From Bimuria novae-zelandiae CBS 107.79 (taxonomy: Eukaryota; Ascomycota; Dothideomycetes; Pleosporales; Didymosphaeriaceae): a stretch of DNA of 64,000 nucleotides. Location of the stretch: contig ML976682.1 of assembly GCA_010015655.1 (NCBI GenBank), positions 573,689 through 637,688 of the forward strand. Reading direction: 5' to 3'. The notes under the pieces were generated by a model. That model saw only the letters and a program-made list of their open reading frames with translations, made no database searches and had not been told where the DNA came from. The translations under genes and the position numbers were made by a program. This document shows positions 43,297 through 53,911 of this stretch, in pieces. Every line of letters starts with the position of its first letter. Within the stretch, counting starts at the first letter, position 1.

Positions 43297-46200
43297 GGAA
43301 CTACGAATCCTTCAGGCGAATATGAGGAAAGGCAGAGAAGCGCAGCATGCGCTCCATAACGACCCAGCACTTGCGGACTTTCACTTTATCTTAGGCCAAG
43401 AGCCAGGGTGCTTTGTAGTAGATGGAGAGGTGGTAATACACGGTACAAATCCTAGATGGACGACCTTTGTACCATCAGGTAGGAGAACAGGACGGCACCC
43501 AGTCAGATCGTGCATATGGGCGTCGAGAGACCTAGCCGTCACACAGCTAGAGGCAAACACAGCGGATATCACAGCAGTAGTAGCACACGTCGCACAGAAG
43601 AGGATTCTGATTGCGTTAGTGTATATCCCATGCCAGCGTTACGGAAGGACAAGAGAAGAAGACCTCAAAGAACTGAAAACGAGACTGGATACTATTCGAG
43701 AACTAGTTGACGCAGATCGTCTACAAGACCCGCACACGGAAGCCATTATTGCAGGCGACTTTAATCGACACAACTAACTGTGGGGAGGCAGTCATATTAT
43801 CAGTACAGCAAGTCAGGAGCAGAGCGAACCCATTATTGAGCTTATGGCAGAGCTGTCGCTCTAGAGTCTCCTACTGACAGGTGTGATCACGTTCGAGAAT
43901 GGTGCAGGAAGCACATCTACGATAGACCTAATGCTGGCAACTCCTGGACTCGCGAGCGATCTGGCGAAATGCTCTGTGTGGGAACATGAATATGGGTCAG
44001 ATTACAGGGCAATTCGGACTGTCTTCTGCGTGGATACCGAAAGACAGGAAGGTAAAGAAAGATTAATCCTCACTAAGGCGCCGTGGGACAAGATACGAGA
44101 GGAAGTTTAGCGTGGGATGGAGGCAAGCTCCCCAACCGAAGACGTCGACATAATGGCAAGCAGGCTGACAACGTGGGTAAACGAGGCACTGGAGAAACAC
44201 TGCCCAAGAGCCAAGCCGTCGCCGTATATGAAGAGGTGGTGGAATGAGGACCTGACGGCGCTAAGGAGGTCATACACATATTGGAGGAACCGAGCATGCG
44301 CGAAAAGACGACAGGGCAGAGATGACGCGGAGTTGCGCAAGACGGTAACTAGAGCGAAGAGGCTCTTCCACTGAACAATTAGGAGACACAGGAAGATGCA
44401 CTGGGAGGCGTTTCTGGACAATAGCGACAATGTATGGAAAGCAGCTAAATACCTAGATAGGCATGGTAGCAGCTCATTCGCCAGAGTACCCCCAATTTAG
44501 AAGGAGGGTACAGGAGAGATCGCCACAGATAATTAAGAGATAGGTGAGGAGCTGCTGAGGTCGTTCTTTCTGACCCCACCGCCGTGCGAACAGGAAGACG
44601 AGCCAGCGATATACGACCAGCTACCATGGGAACCCATTAATAAGGAGGAAGTTAAGAAAGCTGTGTTCCGGGCTCACCCGGACAAGGCTCCTGGTAGGGA
44701 TGGGATACCAGCACGGGTATGGAGAGAGTTATGGCCTGTCCTGGGAGACAAAATCACTTCGCTGTTCACCCGTTCTATGGAAACAAGCAGGGTGCCAAAA
44801 GACTGGAAGATAGCCAAGATTGTACCGCTGCAGAAGCCAAAACGGAAAGATTACACGGTAGCTAACAACTACCGGCCCATCTCCCTCCTCTCTACACTAG
44901 GCAAGGCCCTAGAGTCGCTGGTAGCCGAAAGAATCGCGTACCTTGTGGAAGAGTACAACCTTTTACCCAAGACGCACTTTGGCGCCAGGAAGCAGAGGTC
45001 GACAACGCACGCGCTATTGTACTTGTGTGAGGACGCGTTTAAAGCATGGAGAGGGAGGAAGACCATGACCCTAGTGTCTTTTGACGTTAAAGGAGCGTAC
45101 AACAACGTAGCGACGGGGCCAGAACTAAGAAGACTTAGACAGCGACAAATACCTGAGACGATCGTCCGGTGGGTAGAGGACTACTGTACAGGCCGACAAG
45201 CGTGTATCCTAGTTAATGGATTTACAACCGATGTGCAAGAACTCCCGCAGGCAGGTCTTCCGCAAGGATCTGCGCTTGCCCCTATCCTCTTTCTCTTCTT
45301 TAATGCAGACCTAGTTCAAAACGCACCCAAGAGTGGCGGTTCGATGGCATTCGTAGACGACTACTCGGCGTGGATTCTAGGACCATCGGCGGAAGAGAAC
45401 ACGAGGGCTGTCGAGGAAGAGGTAGTGCCAATGCTGGAGAGATGGGAAAGGACAAGTGGGGCCCAATTCGAAGCGGCAAAGACGTCCTTTATCCACCTTA
45501 CACGACACAGAGCAGCAGGCAGGGACAGTACAACACTATTGCGGTTTAAAGGAGAAGACATCGCACCAACAGACCGAGTTAAGATCCTTGGGCTAACACT
45601 CGATAAAGAGCTGAGGTTCAAGGTCCACCTAGCAGACAAAGCAGGCAAGGGAGTTCAAGCAGCACTGGCACTCTACAGGATGAAAGGATTACAACCTAAG
45701 GCTGTAAAGCTACTAGCGCAAAGTATGGTGCTGCCCGTGGTGGACTACGCGTCGCCAGTGTGGTACCCAATCGCGACGCAAGACACGAAAAGGCTGCTTC
45801 TACAAGCACAAAGAATTACAGCTCAAGCAGTGATCCGAGGATTCCGGACGGTCGCACTGGCTATAGCGGAAATAGAGGCGGGAATACTCCCGCAAGAGCA
45901 GAGGTTACAAAAGCAAGCGATTGCATTCTGGGTGTCTATTCATAAGCTGACGCAAGCACACCCACACTGGAAGCTTAAACAACAACGACTATGTGCCAAA
46001 CACAGGTCGCCGCTCATGAGAATCGCAGAGTTGGTCCACGATATACAGGTGGACCGAGTAAGGGAGGTAAAAGCACATGCCTGTGCGCCGTGGGTGGCCC
46101 GACCGGAGGTTAAGATACTAGAAGACGGAGACCAAGCAAAGGCTGTGACGGAAGAACATAAGCCGGGGCAAGTCGATATGTATGTGGATGCATTGGTGCG

Positions 46201-47161
46201 CAACGGCAGGGCAGGCATTGGCATATATGCCACTCCGTTGCAAGTACGCATATCAAGGACGGTAGCCAGCTCCAAACAAGCAGATGCACACTTAACAGAG
46301 TTGTTGGCTATTAGCGAAGCAGCCATCCGATTATGGGATCCAGCGGTTACAGCACTGGACAGCCACGGTCGACCAGCACCGGCAACTACAGTGCGTATAT
46401 TCTCTGATGCGCAGTCAGCGCTGCAGACGGTCGCAAGTTGGAGAGCTAGCGCCTGTCAGGGGATAGTGGAAGGAATCATCAGGCAGCTCCGACAGAGAAA
46501 CGCCACGTTGTACTGGATCCCAGGACACGCAGGGATTAAAGGGAACGAAGAAGCGGATAAGCTGGCCAAAGAAGCAACAAGGAAATCGAGCGACGTGCCA
46601 CCATGGCAAGATGGCGTCCCATGGTACTTAGTGCGACGAACATACATGAAAGCTGGCATGATAGCGGGAGCAAGTAGGCCCAGTGTGAAAGAAACGGGCA
46701 GGTTCACAAGGAAAATCGACGAGGCACTATACACCGGCAAGTCAGCCGGGATATACATGCAGCTAAACGGCGCTGAAGCAGCCATCTTGTCACAGCTTCG
46801 AACAGGCAAATCGTTCCTGAACGAGTATCTTCACAAGACTGGAGCGACGGAATCAGCAGCCTGCGTATGCGGACGAGTGGAGTCAGTCGAGCACTTCCTA
46901 TATACGTGCAGCAGATGGGTGCGGCAAAGAACAATCCTGAGACAGCATCATGGAAGGAGATTCGGAGACCTATCGTACGCGCTAGGCGGATACTCAAGCA
47001 GGACAGATGGACCGGTAGAGCACTGGACACCTAACATGGAGGCAGTTAAGGCGACGATCGATTTCGCAAAGAACACAGGTCGACTGCGACCAAACGCACA
47101 AGGCCCAGCCAGCAATTCTGACGAGGACGCAGAAGAGAACAGACGAAGGAGAATACCCTGA
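43289..47161 (+). pseudogene. LINE copy C ORF2: EN-RT-RNase H, several stops
   Basis: Order: endonuclease (ELRILQANMRKGREAQHALH; AGDFNRHN, stop), RT (ANNYRPISLLSTLGKALESL; LPQGSALAPILFLFFNADL; AFVDDYSAW), RNase H (IFSDAQSALQTV; WIPGHAGIKGNEEADKLA) and a C-terminal zinc motif (CVCGRVESVEHFLYTC). Stops fall after FNRHN, AELSL, REEV, RLFH, VPPI and ATDN. Copy D has sense codons there; the AELSL, RLFH and VPPI cases are C-to-T (CAG/CGA), but others are not simple RIP changes. From 44663 the last 832 codons are open, so decay is uneven. The endonuclease start overlaps the ORF1 stop by eight bases. Confidence 0.9.
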
Positions 47162-47516
47162 CACCCCTACCCCGATTAATACAAGGTATGCTGCCTAGAA
47201 ACATGCCTCGGCCAGTGTGTAGCCGATCAAGAAATACACGACGCCGGAAATGCCCTGCGGATGCGAGGCCCCCAGCCTACCTATAATCACCGTACGCCTA
47301 GATAGTGTTGGAATACTCTTCTATAATTTTCTTTGTTAGACATGGCGTTAGGCAAGTGAAGAGAAACTCTCATGGTTGGCTTCTGAAATGAAGAGAGTGC
47401 TGAATAGAAAGATGTATATAGCTAGCGCACAGTAACGGCCCTTACCCACAGGGTGCATGGCCATAATAGACAAACAAACAAACAAACAAACAAACAAACA
47501 AACAAACCAGCTGCGA

Positions 47517-47525
47517 CACAGCGAT
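47517..47525 (+). repeat. Target-site duplication of LINE copy C, 3' side
   Basis: ccagctgcg follows the (caaa)n tail and matches 41797-41805. Confidence 0.75.
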
Positions 47526-48128
47526 CCTACACACTTCGAGATGCAGTCCAACGCACAGCGATACCTATTTTGTAACGTAGAGACATGGCATTACGACGCC
47601 CTCGAGCTCCGACGCCTGCTGTTGTTCTCTCCGCTGACCGAACAAAAGACCTGACCAGGCCTACTACGTCCCCATGCTTCTCGAGTCCACCGGCGCCGAT
47701 TCCTAGACCAAGCCGCAGCGGGCGCTAGCCTCGGCTCGTTGGAGGGGAATACGATGTGACGGGAAGGATAGAAGATAAGATAGAGCGCGGCGGGCCTGGA
47801 ACTCGAAGCCTGCGCTTCGGCAAGTGGGTTCAACCGAGTGTTACTAGCAAAACGCCGTCGTTGCGAGCGCATACGAAGGCGGAAAGGCTCTACATGCTTT
47901 GGTGATATAGCTGTCGTACAGTCAAACAACCAGCAGCTCCTTATATGAGCACTGCAATCGTTAGGGCCGTGGAGAGGTGCTTCAGTTTGACCTCTGACGG
48001 TCGTGAGTTCTGGATTGTTCATGTTCGTGAGAGATGAGTACTAGCAGAGCTGTGGTAGTGGCCACGCTTGGCAAGGCTCTCCAGGAGCTGCATACAGTAC
48101 TCTTCTCTTCAGCCATATCTACAAACCA
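47526..48128. other. Unassigned stretch between two LINEs
   Basis: No gene is recognised. Short ORFs on both strands are not protein-like. It is presumably older sequence split by the two insertions. Confidence 0.4.
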
Positions 48129-48139
48129 TCGCCGCCGGC

Positions 48140-48141
<2 letters not shown>
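48129..48141 (+). repeat. Target-site duplication of LINE copy D, left (tcgccgccggcgc)
   Basis: The 13-mer is repeated exactly at 53899-53911. Confidence 0.9.

Positions 48142-48195
<54 letters not shown>
48142..48195 (+). repeat. (GT)n tract forming the LINE copy D tail
   Basis: About 27 GT units lie immediately inside the target duplication at the 3' end of copy D (which reads (CA)n on its own strand). Its sister copy C ends in (CAAA)n. Confidence 0.9.
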
Positions 48196-48196
<1 letters not shown>

Positions 48197-48484
48197 CTAT
48201 TATGGCCATGCACCCTATGGGTATGGGCCGTTACGATGCGCCAGCTATGTACACTCTGCTTCATTACGCCTGCTCCAATTCAGAAGCCAACCGTGAGACC
48301 TGCTCGTCCAATGCCTAACCCCATGCTCAACAAAGGAAAGAAAGAAAAGTGTCATACTACCGTATAGGGCAAGCTGCATGGCTTGTTGAGGCCTCGCGTC
48401 CGCAGGGCATTTCCGGCGTCGTGCGCCTCTTAATCGGCAGCGCACTAGCCGAGGCGCGTCTGTAGGCAGCTCGCCATTCTACGC

Positions 48485-51400
48485 TTATAAGGCAGAAGAG
48501 GGAATCCTTAGCTGCCTCCGCTCTTCCGCCTCTTCTTCGTCTCTACTTCCTACGTCTTGTTCGTTTGGCTGTAGACGTCCCGTGCTCTTTGCAAATTCGA
48601 TCGTCGCCCTAACTGCCTCAATGTCCGCCTTCCACCGCTCTATCGGTCCGTCGATGCTCTGCCCGCCCTCTTGTCTGCTGGAGTACCCTCCTAGCGCGTA
48701 CGATAGCTCTCCGAACCGCTGCCTATGCTGCTGGCGTAGCTTCGCTCGCTGCTGCCTCCATCGCCTGCACGAGAAGAGAAAGTGTGCTATCGACTCTGTG
48801 CACCCGCACTCGCACGCTGCTGTGTCCGCTGCCTTTATCTTGTGCAGATACTCGTTGAGGAACGTCTTGCCCGTCCGCAACTGCGTGAGGATGGCCGCCT
48901 CGAGGCTGTTTAGCTGCCGGTACAGCTCTGCCGACTTTCCCAAGTGAAACGCCGCGTCGATCTTCCGTGTGAACTTGCCCGTAACAGCCCACCTTGGTGG
49001 GGGCGGTCCTGCTATCACTTTGGCTCTCTTCAGCGCTAGTCGTACTAGATACCAGGGGACACCGTCCCTCTGCGGTGGCGACTCGCTCTCTTCTCTTGTC
49101 GCTGCTTTCGCCAGCCTGTCTGCTTGCTCGTTTCCCTCAATTCCCGCATGTCCTGGGATCCAGTGCAGCGTGACGTTAGCCATTCGCAGCTTCTTGACGA
49201 TCTCTGCCACTACTTCTTGACAGGCACTCGCTCTCCAGCTCTGCACCGAGAGCAGCGCCGATTGCGAGTCGGAGAAGATGCGGATGCTCGACGCCAGCAC
49301 GGGCAGACCATCGATGTCGAGCGCTACGCACGAGGGACCCCATGGCCAGTTGGCTGCTTCGCTGATCGCCAGCAGCTCGGTGAAATGCGCATCCGCCTGA
49401 TCGCAGCTTGCTACTGTCTTCGAGATGCACACTCGTGATGGCCAGGCGTACACCCCAATGCCTGCCCTGCCGTTTCGCACCGATGCGTCCACGTATAAGT
49501 CCACTTGACCTGGTTGGTAGTCCTCGGCGGTGGCTCGCGCCTGCTCTTTGTCCTCGCTTATCACCACCTCAGGCCGAGCTACCCACGGCGGGCATGCGTA
49601 CGGCTTGACTTCGAGCACCGTGTCTACACGGACTTCTGCACACATCTCCGCGACCCTCATAAGCGGCGACCGATGCTTTGTACACAGTCGTTGTCGCTTA
49701 AGCATCCAGTGTGGGTGCGACTGACCCAGCTTGTGGATCGACACCCAGAACGCGATCGTCTGCTTCCGCAGTCTCTGTTCCATGGGGAGCAGGCCTGCCT
49801 CTACCTCTGCCACCGACAGAGCGACGGTGCGGAATCCCCGGATCACCGCCTGCGCCGTGATTCTCTGCGATTGCAGCAGGAGCTGCTTCATGTCGTGCGT
49901 CGCGATCGGGTACCACACCGGCGACGCGTAGTCCGCCACCGGCAGCACCGCACTTTCAGCTAGCTGCTTAACCGCCTTAGGTTGCAGTCCTCTCATCCTG
50001 CGCAGCGCCAGTGCCACCTTGGTCGCTTTGCCTGCTTTGTCTGCAAGATGCACCTTGAACCTCAGTTCCTTGTCCAGCGTTACCCCAAGGAGCTTAACCT
50101 TGTCTGTAGGTGCAATATCCTGTCCCTTAAACCGGAGCGCCGTCGTACTGTCCCTGCCCGCTGCTTTGTATCGCGTAAGGTGGATAAAGCTCGTCTTGGT
50201 GGCCTCGAACTGGGCCCCGCTGGTGCTCTCCCACTTCTCCAACATAGGCACCACTTCGTCTTGGATCACCTGCGTGTTCTCCTCGGCTGATGGTCCTATG
50301 ACCCATGCTGAGTAGTCGTCGACGAACGCCATCGAGCTGCCGTGTTTTGGAGCTTTCTGCACCAGGTCTGCGTTGAAGAACAGGAAGAGGATCGGAGCAA
50401 GTGCAGATCCCTGGGGAAGACTGGCTTGCGGAAGCCTCTGCACCTCGGTTGTCGCTCCGTTGATAAGGATGCACGCCTGTCGCTCCGTGCAAAAGTCCTG
50501 CACCCACTGCACAATTGTCTCCGGGATCTGTCGCTGCCGCAGTCGCCTAATTTCTGGCTCCGTCGCCACGTTGTTGTACGCTCCCTTGACGTCGAACGAC
50601 ACCAGCGACAGCGTCTTCTTTCCGCGCCACGCCTTGAACACGTCCTCGCAGAGGTACGACAGCGCATGCGTCGTCGCCCGCTGCTTCCGCGCGCCAAAGT
50701 GCGTCTTCGGCAGCAAGCCGTACTCCTCTACCAGGTACGCGATCCTCTCCGCCACTAGCGACTCGAGCGCCTTGCCCAGCGTGGGGAGGAGCGAGATGGG
50801 CCGGTAGTTGTTGGCGATAGTGTAATCCTTCCGCTTTGGCTTCTGCAGCGGCACGATCTTTGCGACCTTCCACTCTTTTGGTACCTTTCCCGTCTCGAGC
50901 GAGCGCCCGAACAGCTGCGTGATCTCATCGCCCACGACCGGCCACAGCTCTCTCCATACCCTCGCGGGTAGACCGTCTCTTCCTGGCGCCTTGTCTGGGC
51001 TCGCCCTAAAGACCGCTGCCTTCACCTCGTGTTTAGCGATCGGTTCGCAGTGCAGTTGGTTGTATGTTGTTGGTGCCTCCTCCTGCTCGCATGGCGGTGG
51101 ACTCGGGAAGAATGCCTGGAGCAGCTCCCTACCTATCTCCTCATCTTCCGTAGCGACTCCTCCCTCTGGGCCGGCCTTCTGGATCGGTGGCACTCTGGCA
51201 AACGAGCTGCCCGCCTGCGAATCCAGGTACTTGGCTGCCTTCCACACGTTGTCGCTATCGTCGAGGAAGGCCTCCCAGTGCTGCTTGCGGTGCCGTCGGA
51301 TCGTCCGGTGGAAGAGCCTCTTCGCTCTTGTAGCTGTGCTGCGCAGCTCGGTATCCTCTCTTCCCTGCCGCCGCATCGCGCATGATCTGTTCCTCCAGTA

Positions 51401-52393
51401 CGTGTACGACTTCCTCAGCGCCGTGAGGTCCTCGTTCCACCACCGCTTCATGTACGGCGACGGCCGCACCCTCGGGCAGTGCGCCTCCACCGCCTTGGTC
51501 GCCCACTGCGTAAGCCGGCGCGCCATCTCGTCCACGTCTTCCGCCGGGAAGCCTGCCGTCTTCTCTTGCTCGACCGTCTGCCTGATCTTATCCCACGGCG
51601 CATTCTTGAACAGCAGTCTCTCCTGAACTTCTTTCTTTTCCACGTCGATGTAGAAGAGCGTCTCTATGGCCCGGTGGTCCGACCCGTACTCATGCTCCCA
51701 GATCGAGCACTTAGCCAGGTCGTTCGCCAGCCCGGGTGTTGTGAGCATCAGGTCGATCGTCGACGTGCGTCCGGCGTCGCTGACGAACGTAGTCACGCCT
51801 GCAGGTAGGAGACTTTGCAGCGACAGCTCCGCCATAAAGTCGATAATCGGCGCGCTCTCCTCCTGTCTTGCCGTGCTGTCTATGTGGCTTCCTCCCCACA
51901 GCGGGTTGTGTCGGTTGAAGTCGCCCGCAACCACCACCTCGGTGTGCGGATCGCGCAGTCGCTCTCGTTGCACCAGCTCGTTGATTGCATGTAGTCTGAT
52001 GCTAAGCTCCTCTAGGTTCTCCTCCCTAGTCCTTGTTGACGAAGACAGGTCCGGAATGTACACGGATACGATGACTAGCTTCCTTCCACCTACGTGCGCC
52101 ATCACTGCTGTGATGTCGGCCGAGTCTATCTGTAGCTGCGTGGCCTTTACGTCTCTTGATGCCCAGATGCACGTTCGAACTGGATACTGTCCTTGCCGCC
52201 TACCCGACGGTACGAATGACGTCCAGCGTGGATTCGTCCCATGCAGCATCACTTCTCCCTCCGCAAGAAAGCACCCAGGCTCCTGACCTAGGATGAAGTG
52301 AAAGTCGGCGAGTGCCGGGTCGTTGTGGAGCGCGTGCTGCGCTTCCCTGCCTCTCTTCATGTTCGCCTGCAGGATTCGGAGTTCCCTATTCAT
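48485..52393 (-). CDS. LINE copy D ORF2: endonuclease, reverse transcriptase, RNase H (intact)
   Basis: The ATG at 52393 (MNRELRILQANMKRGREAQH) overlaps the ORF1 stop within ATGAATAG; 1302 residues. The AP-type endonuclease carries ILGQEPGCF, VVAGDFNRHNPLWGGS and GSDHRAIET. RT boxes are ANNYRPISLLPTLGKALESL, THFGARKQRATTHAL, SFDVKGAYNN, LPQGSALAPILFLFFNADL and AFVDDYSAW (FVDD active site). RNase H has VDLYVDASVRNGRAG, HFTELLAI, IFSDSQSAL and LHWIPGHAGIEGNEQADRLA with the expected D, E, D, D. The C-terminal zinc motif is CECGCTESIAHFLFSC. The enzyme nicks target DNA and primes reverse transcription from the nick. There are no stops or frameshifts. Confidence 0.94.
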   Translation of the reverse strand: MNRELRILQANMKRGREAQHALHNDPALADFHFILGQEPGCFLAEGEVMLHGTNPRWTSFVPSGRRQGQYPVRTCIWASRDVKATQLQIDSADITAVMAHVGGRKLVIVSVYIPDLSSSTRTREENLEELSIRLHAINELVQRERLRDPHTEVVVAGDFNRHNPLWGGSHIDSTARQEESAPIIDFMAELSLQSLLPAGVTTFVSDAGRTSTIDLMLTTPGLANDLAKCSIWEHEYGSDHRAIETLFYIDVEKKEVQERLLFKNAPWDKIRQTVEQEKTAGFPAEDVDEMARRLTQWATKAVEAHCPRVRPSPYMKRWWNEDLTALRKSYTYWRNRSCAMRRQGREDTELRSTATRAKRLFHRTIRRHRKQHWEAFLDDSDNVWKAAKYLDSQAGSSFARVPPIQKAGPEGGVATEDEEIGRELLQAFFPSPPPCEQEEAPTTYNQLHCEPIAKHEVKAAVFRASPDKAPGRDGLPARVWRELWPVVGDEITQLFGRSLETGKVPKEWKVAKIVPLQKPKRKDYTIANNYRPISLLPTLGKALESLVAERIAYLVEEYGLLPKTHFGARKQRATTHALSYLCEDVFKAWRGKKTLSLVSFDVKGAYNNVATEPEIRRLRQRQIPETIVQWVQDFCTERQACILINGATTEVQRLPQASLPQGSALAPILFLFFNADLVQKAPKHGSSMAFVDDYSAWVIGPSAEENTQVIQDEVVPMLEKWESTSGAQFEATKTSFIHLTRYKAAGRDSTTALRFKGQDIAPTDKVKLLGVTLDKELRFKVHLADKAGKATKVALALRRMRGLQPKAVKQLAESAVLPVADYASPVWYPIATHDMKQLLLQSQRITAQAVIRGFRTVALSVAEVEAGLLPMEQRLRKQTIAFWVSIHKLGQSHPHWMLKRQRLCTKHRSPLMRVAEMCAEVRVDTVLEVKPYACPPWVARPEVVISEDKEQARATAEDYQPGQVDLYVDASVRNGRAGIGVYAWPSRVCISKTVASCDQADAHFTELLAISEAANWPWGPSCVALDIDGLPVLASSIRIFSDSQSALLSVQSWRASACQEVVAEIVKKLRMANVTLHWIPGHAGIEGNEQADRLAKAATREESESPPQRDGVPWYLVRLALKRAKVIAGPPPPRWAVTGKFTRKIDAAFHLGKSAELYRQLNSLEAAILTQLRTGKTFLNEYLHKIKAADTAACECGCTESIAHFLFSCRRWRQQRAKLRQQHRQRFGELSYALGGYSSRQEGGQSIDGPIERWKADIEAVRATIEFAKSTGRLQPNEQDVGSRDEEEAEERRQLRIPSSAL

Positions 52394-53765
52394 GGCGCTG
52401 ACGCGTGAGGATCCTATCCATCTCTTTCCTGTACGCCGGGCATTGTCGGTGCGATGCCCGGTGCGGGCCTTGACAGTTGACGCAGCGCAAATTGACCGTC
52501 TCGCATTGCAAGTGGCCCTCTTGCCCGCACATGTCGCACGTCTCCGGCCGCATGCAGTCACGTGCTCTGTGTCCAAATCGTCTACAGTTGAAGCACAGCA
52601 CCGGCGTGCGTCGCTCCTCGAACGGCGACACCATGATGCCGCCTCCGCCAAACGTCACGCTGTCCGACTTCAGTAGCTTCTCCGCCTCCTCCTTCGTTGC
52701 CACCTTGATCACCACCGACGCGTGCTGTCCGCTGGGTCTCGGTCGTCCGAGCCAGCGCATCGTGCACACCTCCACTCCGTTCTCCGTGCCGAACCGTTCC
52801 ATCGCTGACCTGCTCACTTTGCCGCTCTCCGCGTCCATCGCCAGTCCTACCTCGATCCAGTCTACCTTCACCGGGTACCACTTGGGCCCCACCAGCCTTG
52901 CGCCTGGTAAGGCTGGTTCGAGCCATTCTGCCGTCGTCTGCCGGACCGCCGCCTCTTTGTCCTTGTCCACCGAGAACTTGATCACGCTAGTGCCTTCGTT
53001 GGCTCGCCACACACGGAATCCCTTGACGGATGTTCCAGCGAGTCTCTCGACGCTACTCATGCCTTGTTGGATTGCCTGCTTGGCCGCCTCGGTAGTCGAC
53101 ACCTTTTCCGCCGTGTCTTCTCGTACCTGGCTAACATCAATCACCAGCTGCCGCAAATTCTCCTTGTCTGCCGTTCCTGTGCTCGTCGTTCGCGAAAGCG
53201 TCGTGCCTGACCCTGCCGGCTGCCCGCTGGCTGCAACAGACGCCCATGTCTGCGTCGACGGGGGTTCAATCGAGAGGGTGTCGAGCTGCGCCCGAAGAGA
53301 TCCGATCGATTCCTGCAGTTCCGCGATTTGGTCTTTGAGACGCTGTCGCTCCGATTGGAACGCTGCGCGGTCGCTTTGAATGTCCTTGATGATCTTGTTC
53401 TGGTTCGCGATGATGCTGTTTTGCTTTGCTATCGTCTCTTTTAGGCTCGCAATGAGTACTGCTAGCTCTCCTAGCCCGGCGTTTCCTCCTTCGGGAGCGC
53501 CGTCAGGCGAGAGGTAGACGCGCCTGCTGGGAAAGGGCGGTAGTTCATCTTGCGTCGTGCGTCGCTGCGCGTAAGCTGACACGTCGTTCTGCGGCAGCTG
53601 CGATGCCGTGGCCCCGCTTCTATCTTGTACCAGCCGAGCTGCTGCTGCTGTTCTTGTCGCCGGCAGCTGCTGGGCTTCGAGTGCCTTTGCAGTTTGCTTC
53701 CTGGTACGTTTGGCTGGCGCCGGAGGTGGTGTTGACGGGTCGTAGTCGGAGTCTGATGGCGCCAT
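52386..53765 (-). CDS. LINE copy D ORF1: zinc-knuckle RNA-binding protein (intact)
   Basis: The ATG at 53765 (MAPSDSDYDPSTPPPAPAKR) gives 459 residues. An in-frame alternative 33 bases upstream is not conserved in copy C. The N-terminus is basic and Pro-rich, followed by a coiled coil (IKDIQSDRAAFQSERQRLKD; IAELQESIGSLRAQLDTLSI), the conserved central region (KGFRVWRANEGTSVIKFSVD; EVCTMRWLGRPRPSGQHASV) and three CCHC knuckles (CFNCRRFGHRARDC; CDMCGQEGHLQC; CVNCQGPHRASHRQC). It is very similar to copy C ORF1. Codon use is GC-rich compared with the surrounding dead elements. Confidence 0.93.
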   Translation of the reverse strand: MAPSDSDYDPSTPPPAPAKRTRKQTAKALEAQQLPATRTAAAARLVQDRSGATASQLPQNDVSAYAQRRTTQDELPPFPSRRVYLSPDGAPEGGNAGLGELAVLIASLKETIAKQNSIIANQNKIIKDIQSDRAAFQSERQRLKDQIAELQESIGSLRAQLDTLSIEPPSTQTWASVAASGQPAGSGTTLSRTTSTGTADKENLRQLVIDVSQVREDTAEKVSTTEAAKQAIQQGMSSVERLAGTSVKGFRVWRANEGTSVIKFSVDKDKEAAVRQTTAEWLEPALPGARLVGPKWYPVKVDWIEVGLAMDAESGKVSRSAMERFGTENGVEVCTMRWLGRPRPSGQHASVVIKVATKEEAEKLLKSDSVTFGGGGIMVSPFEERRTPVLCFNCRRFGHRARDCMRPETCDMCGQEGHLQCETVNLRCVNCQGPHRASHRQCPAYRKEMDRILTRQRHE

Positions 53766-53898
53766 CGGGGCTCCGGCACAACGTTCGGTGATCCGCACGA
53801 ACCGCCTTGCAGCGGGAACTAGCTAGGCGAGCGACCGCGGTTCGAGTAAAAGAATATCTTCTTCGTACAGCACTGGGAACAATACCGATCTCTAGCAC

Positions 53899-53911
53899 TC
53901 GCCGCCGGCGC
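53899..53911 (+). repeat. Target-site duplication of LINE copy D, right
   Basis: tcgccgccggcgc, identical to 48129-48141. Confidence 0.9.

Larger units (their letters stand above)
41806..47516 (+). mobile_element. Tad-clade LINE (copy C, 5.7 kb), ORF2 broken
   Basis: A non-LTR element with a short 5' UTR, ORF1 (41950-43296), ORF2 (43289-47161), a 3' UTR and a tail of about twelve CAAA units (about 47470-47516). It is of the same family as copy D (48142-53898), shown by matching 5' leader (gcaaggcgg... to ccccgatggcg), both ORFs, and 3' UTR (taacggccc... to gcatggccataata). ORF1 is open; ORF2 has several stops in its first third. Confidence 0.92.
48142..53898 (-). mobile_element. Tad-clade LINE (copy D, 5.76 kb), intact
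   Basis: It is full-length by every visible criterion: a perfect 13-bp target duplication, a 5' leader of about 130 bp, both ORFs uninterrupted, the same 3' UTR as copy C, and a simple-sequence tail. It is GC-rich and free of the cta/tag decay seen in LINE copy B. It therefore appears young and possibly able to retrotranspose. Confidence 0.93.

Noticed and set aside
48142..48195. Independent GT microsatellite or coding His/Val repeat
   Set aside because: It lies exactly between the target duplication and the 3' UTR of LINE D, so it is the element's tail; ORFs across it are artefacts.
50342..52286. Long plus-strand ORFs opposite LINE D
   Set aside because: They are antisense shadows of the GC-rich ORF2; they lack motifs and start outside any plausible gene.
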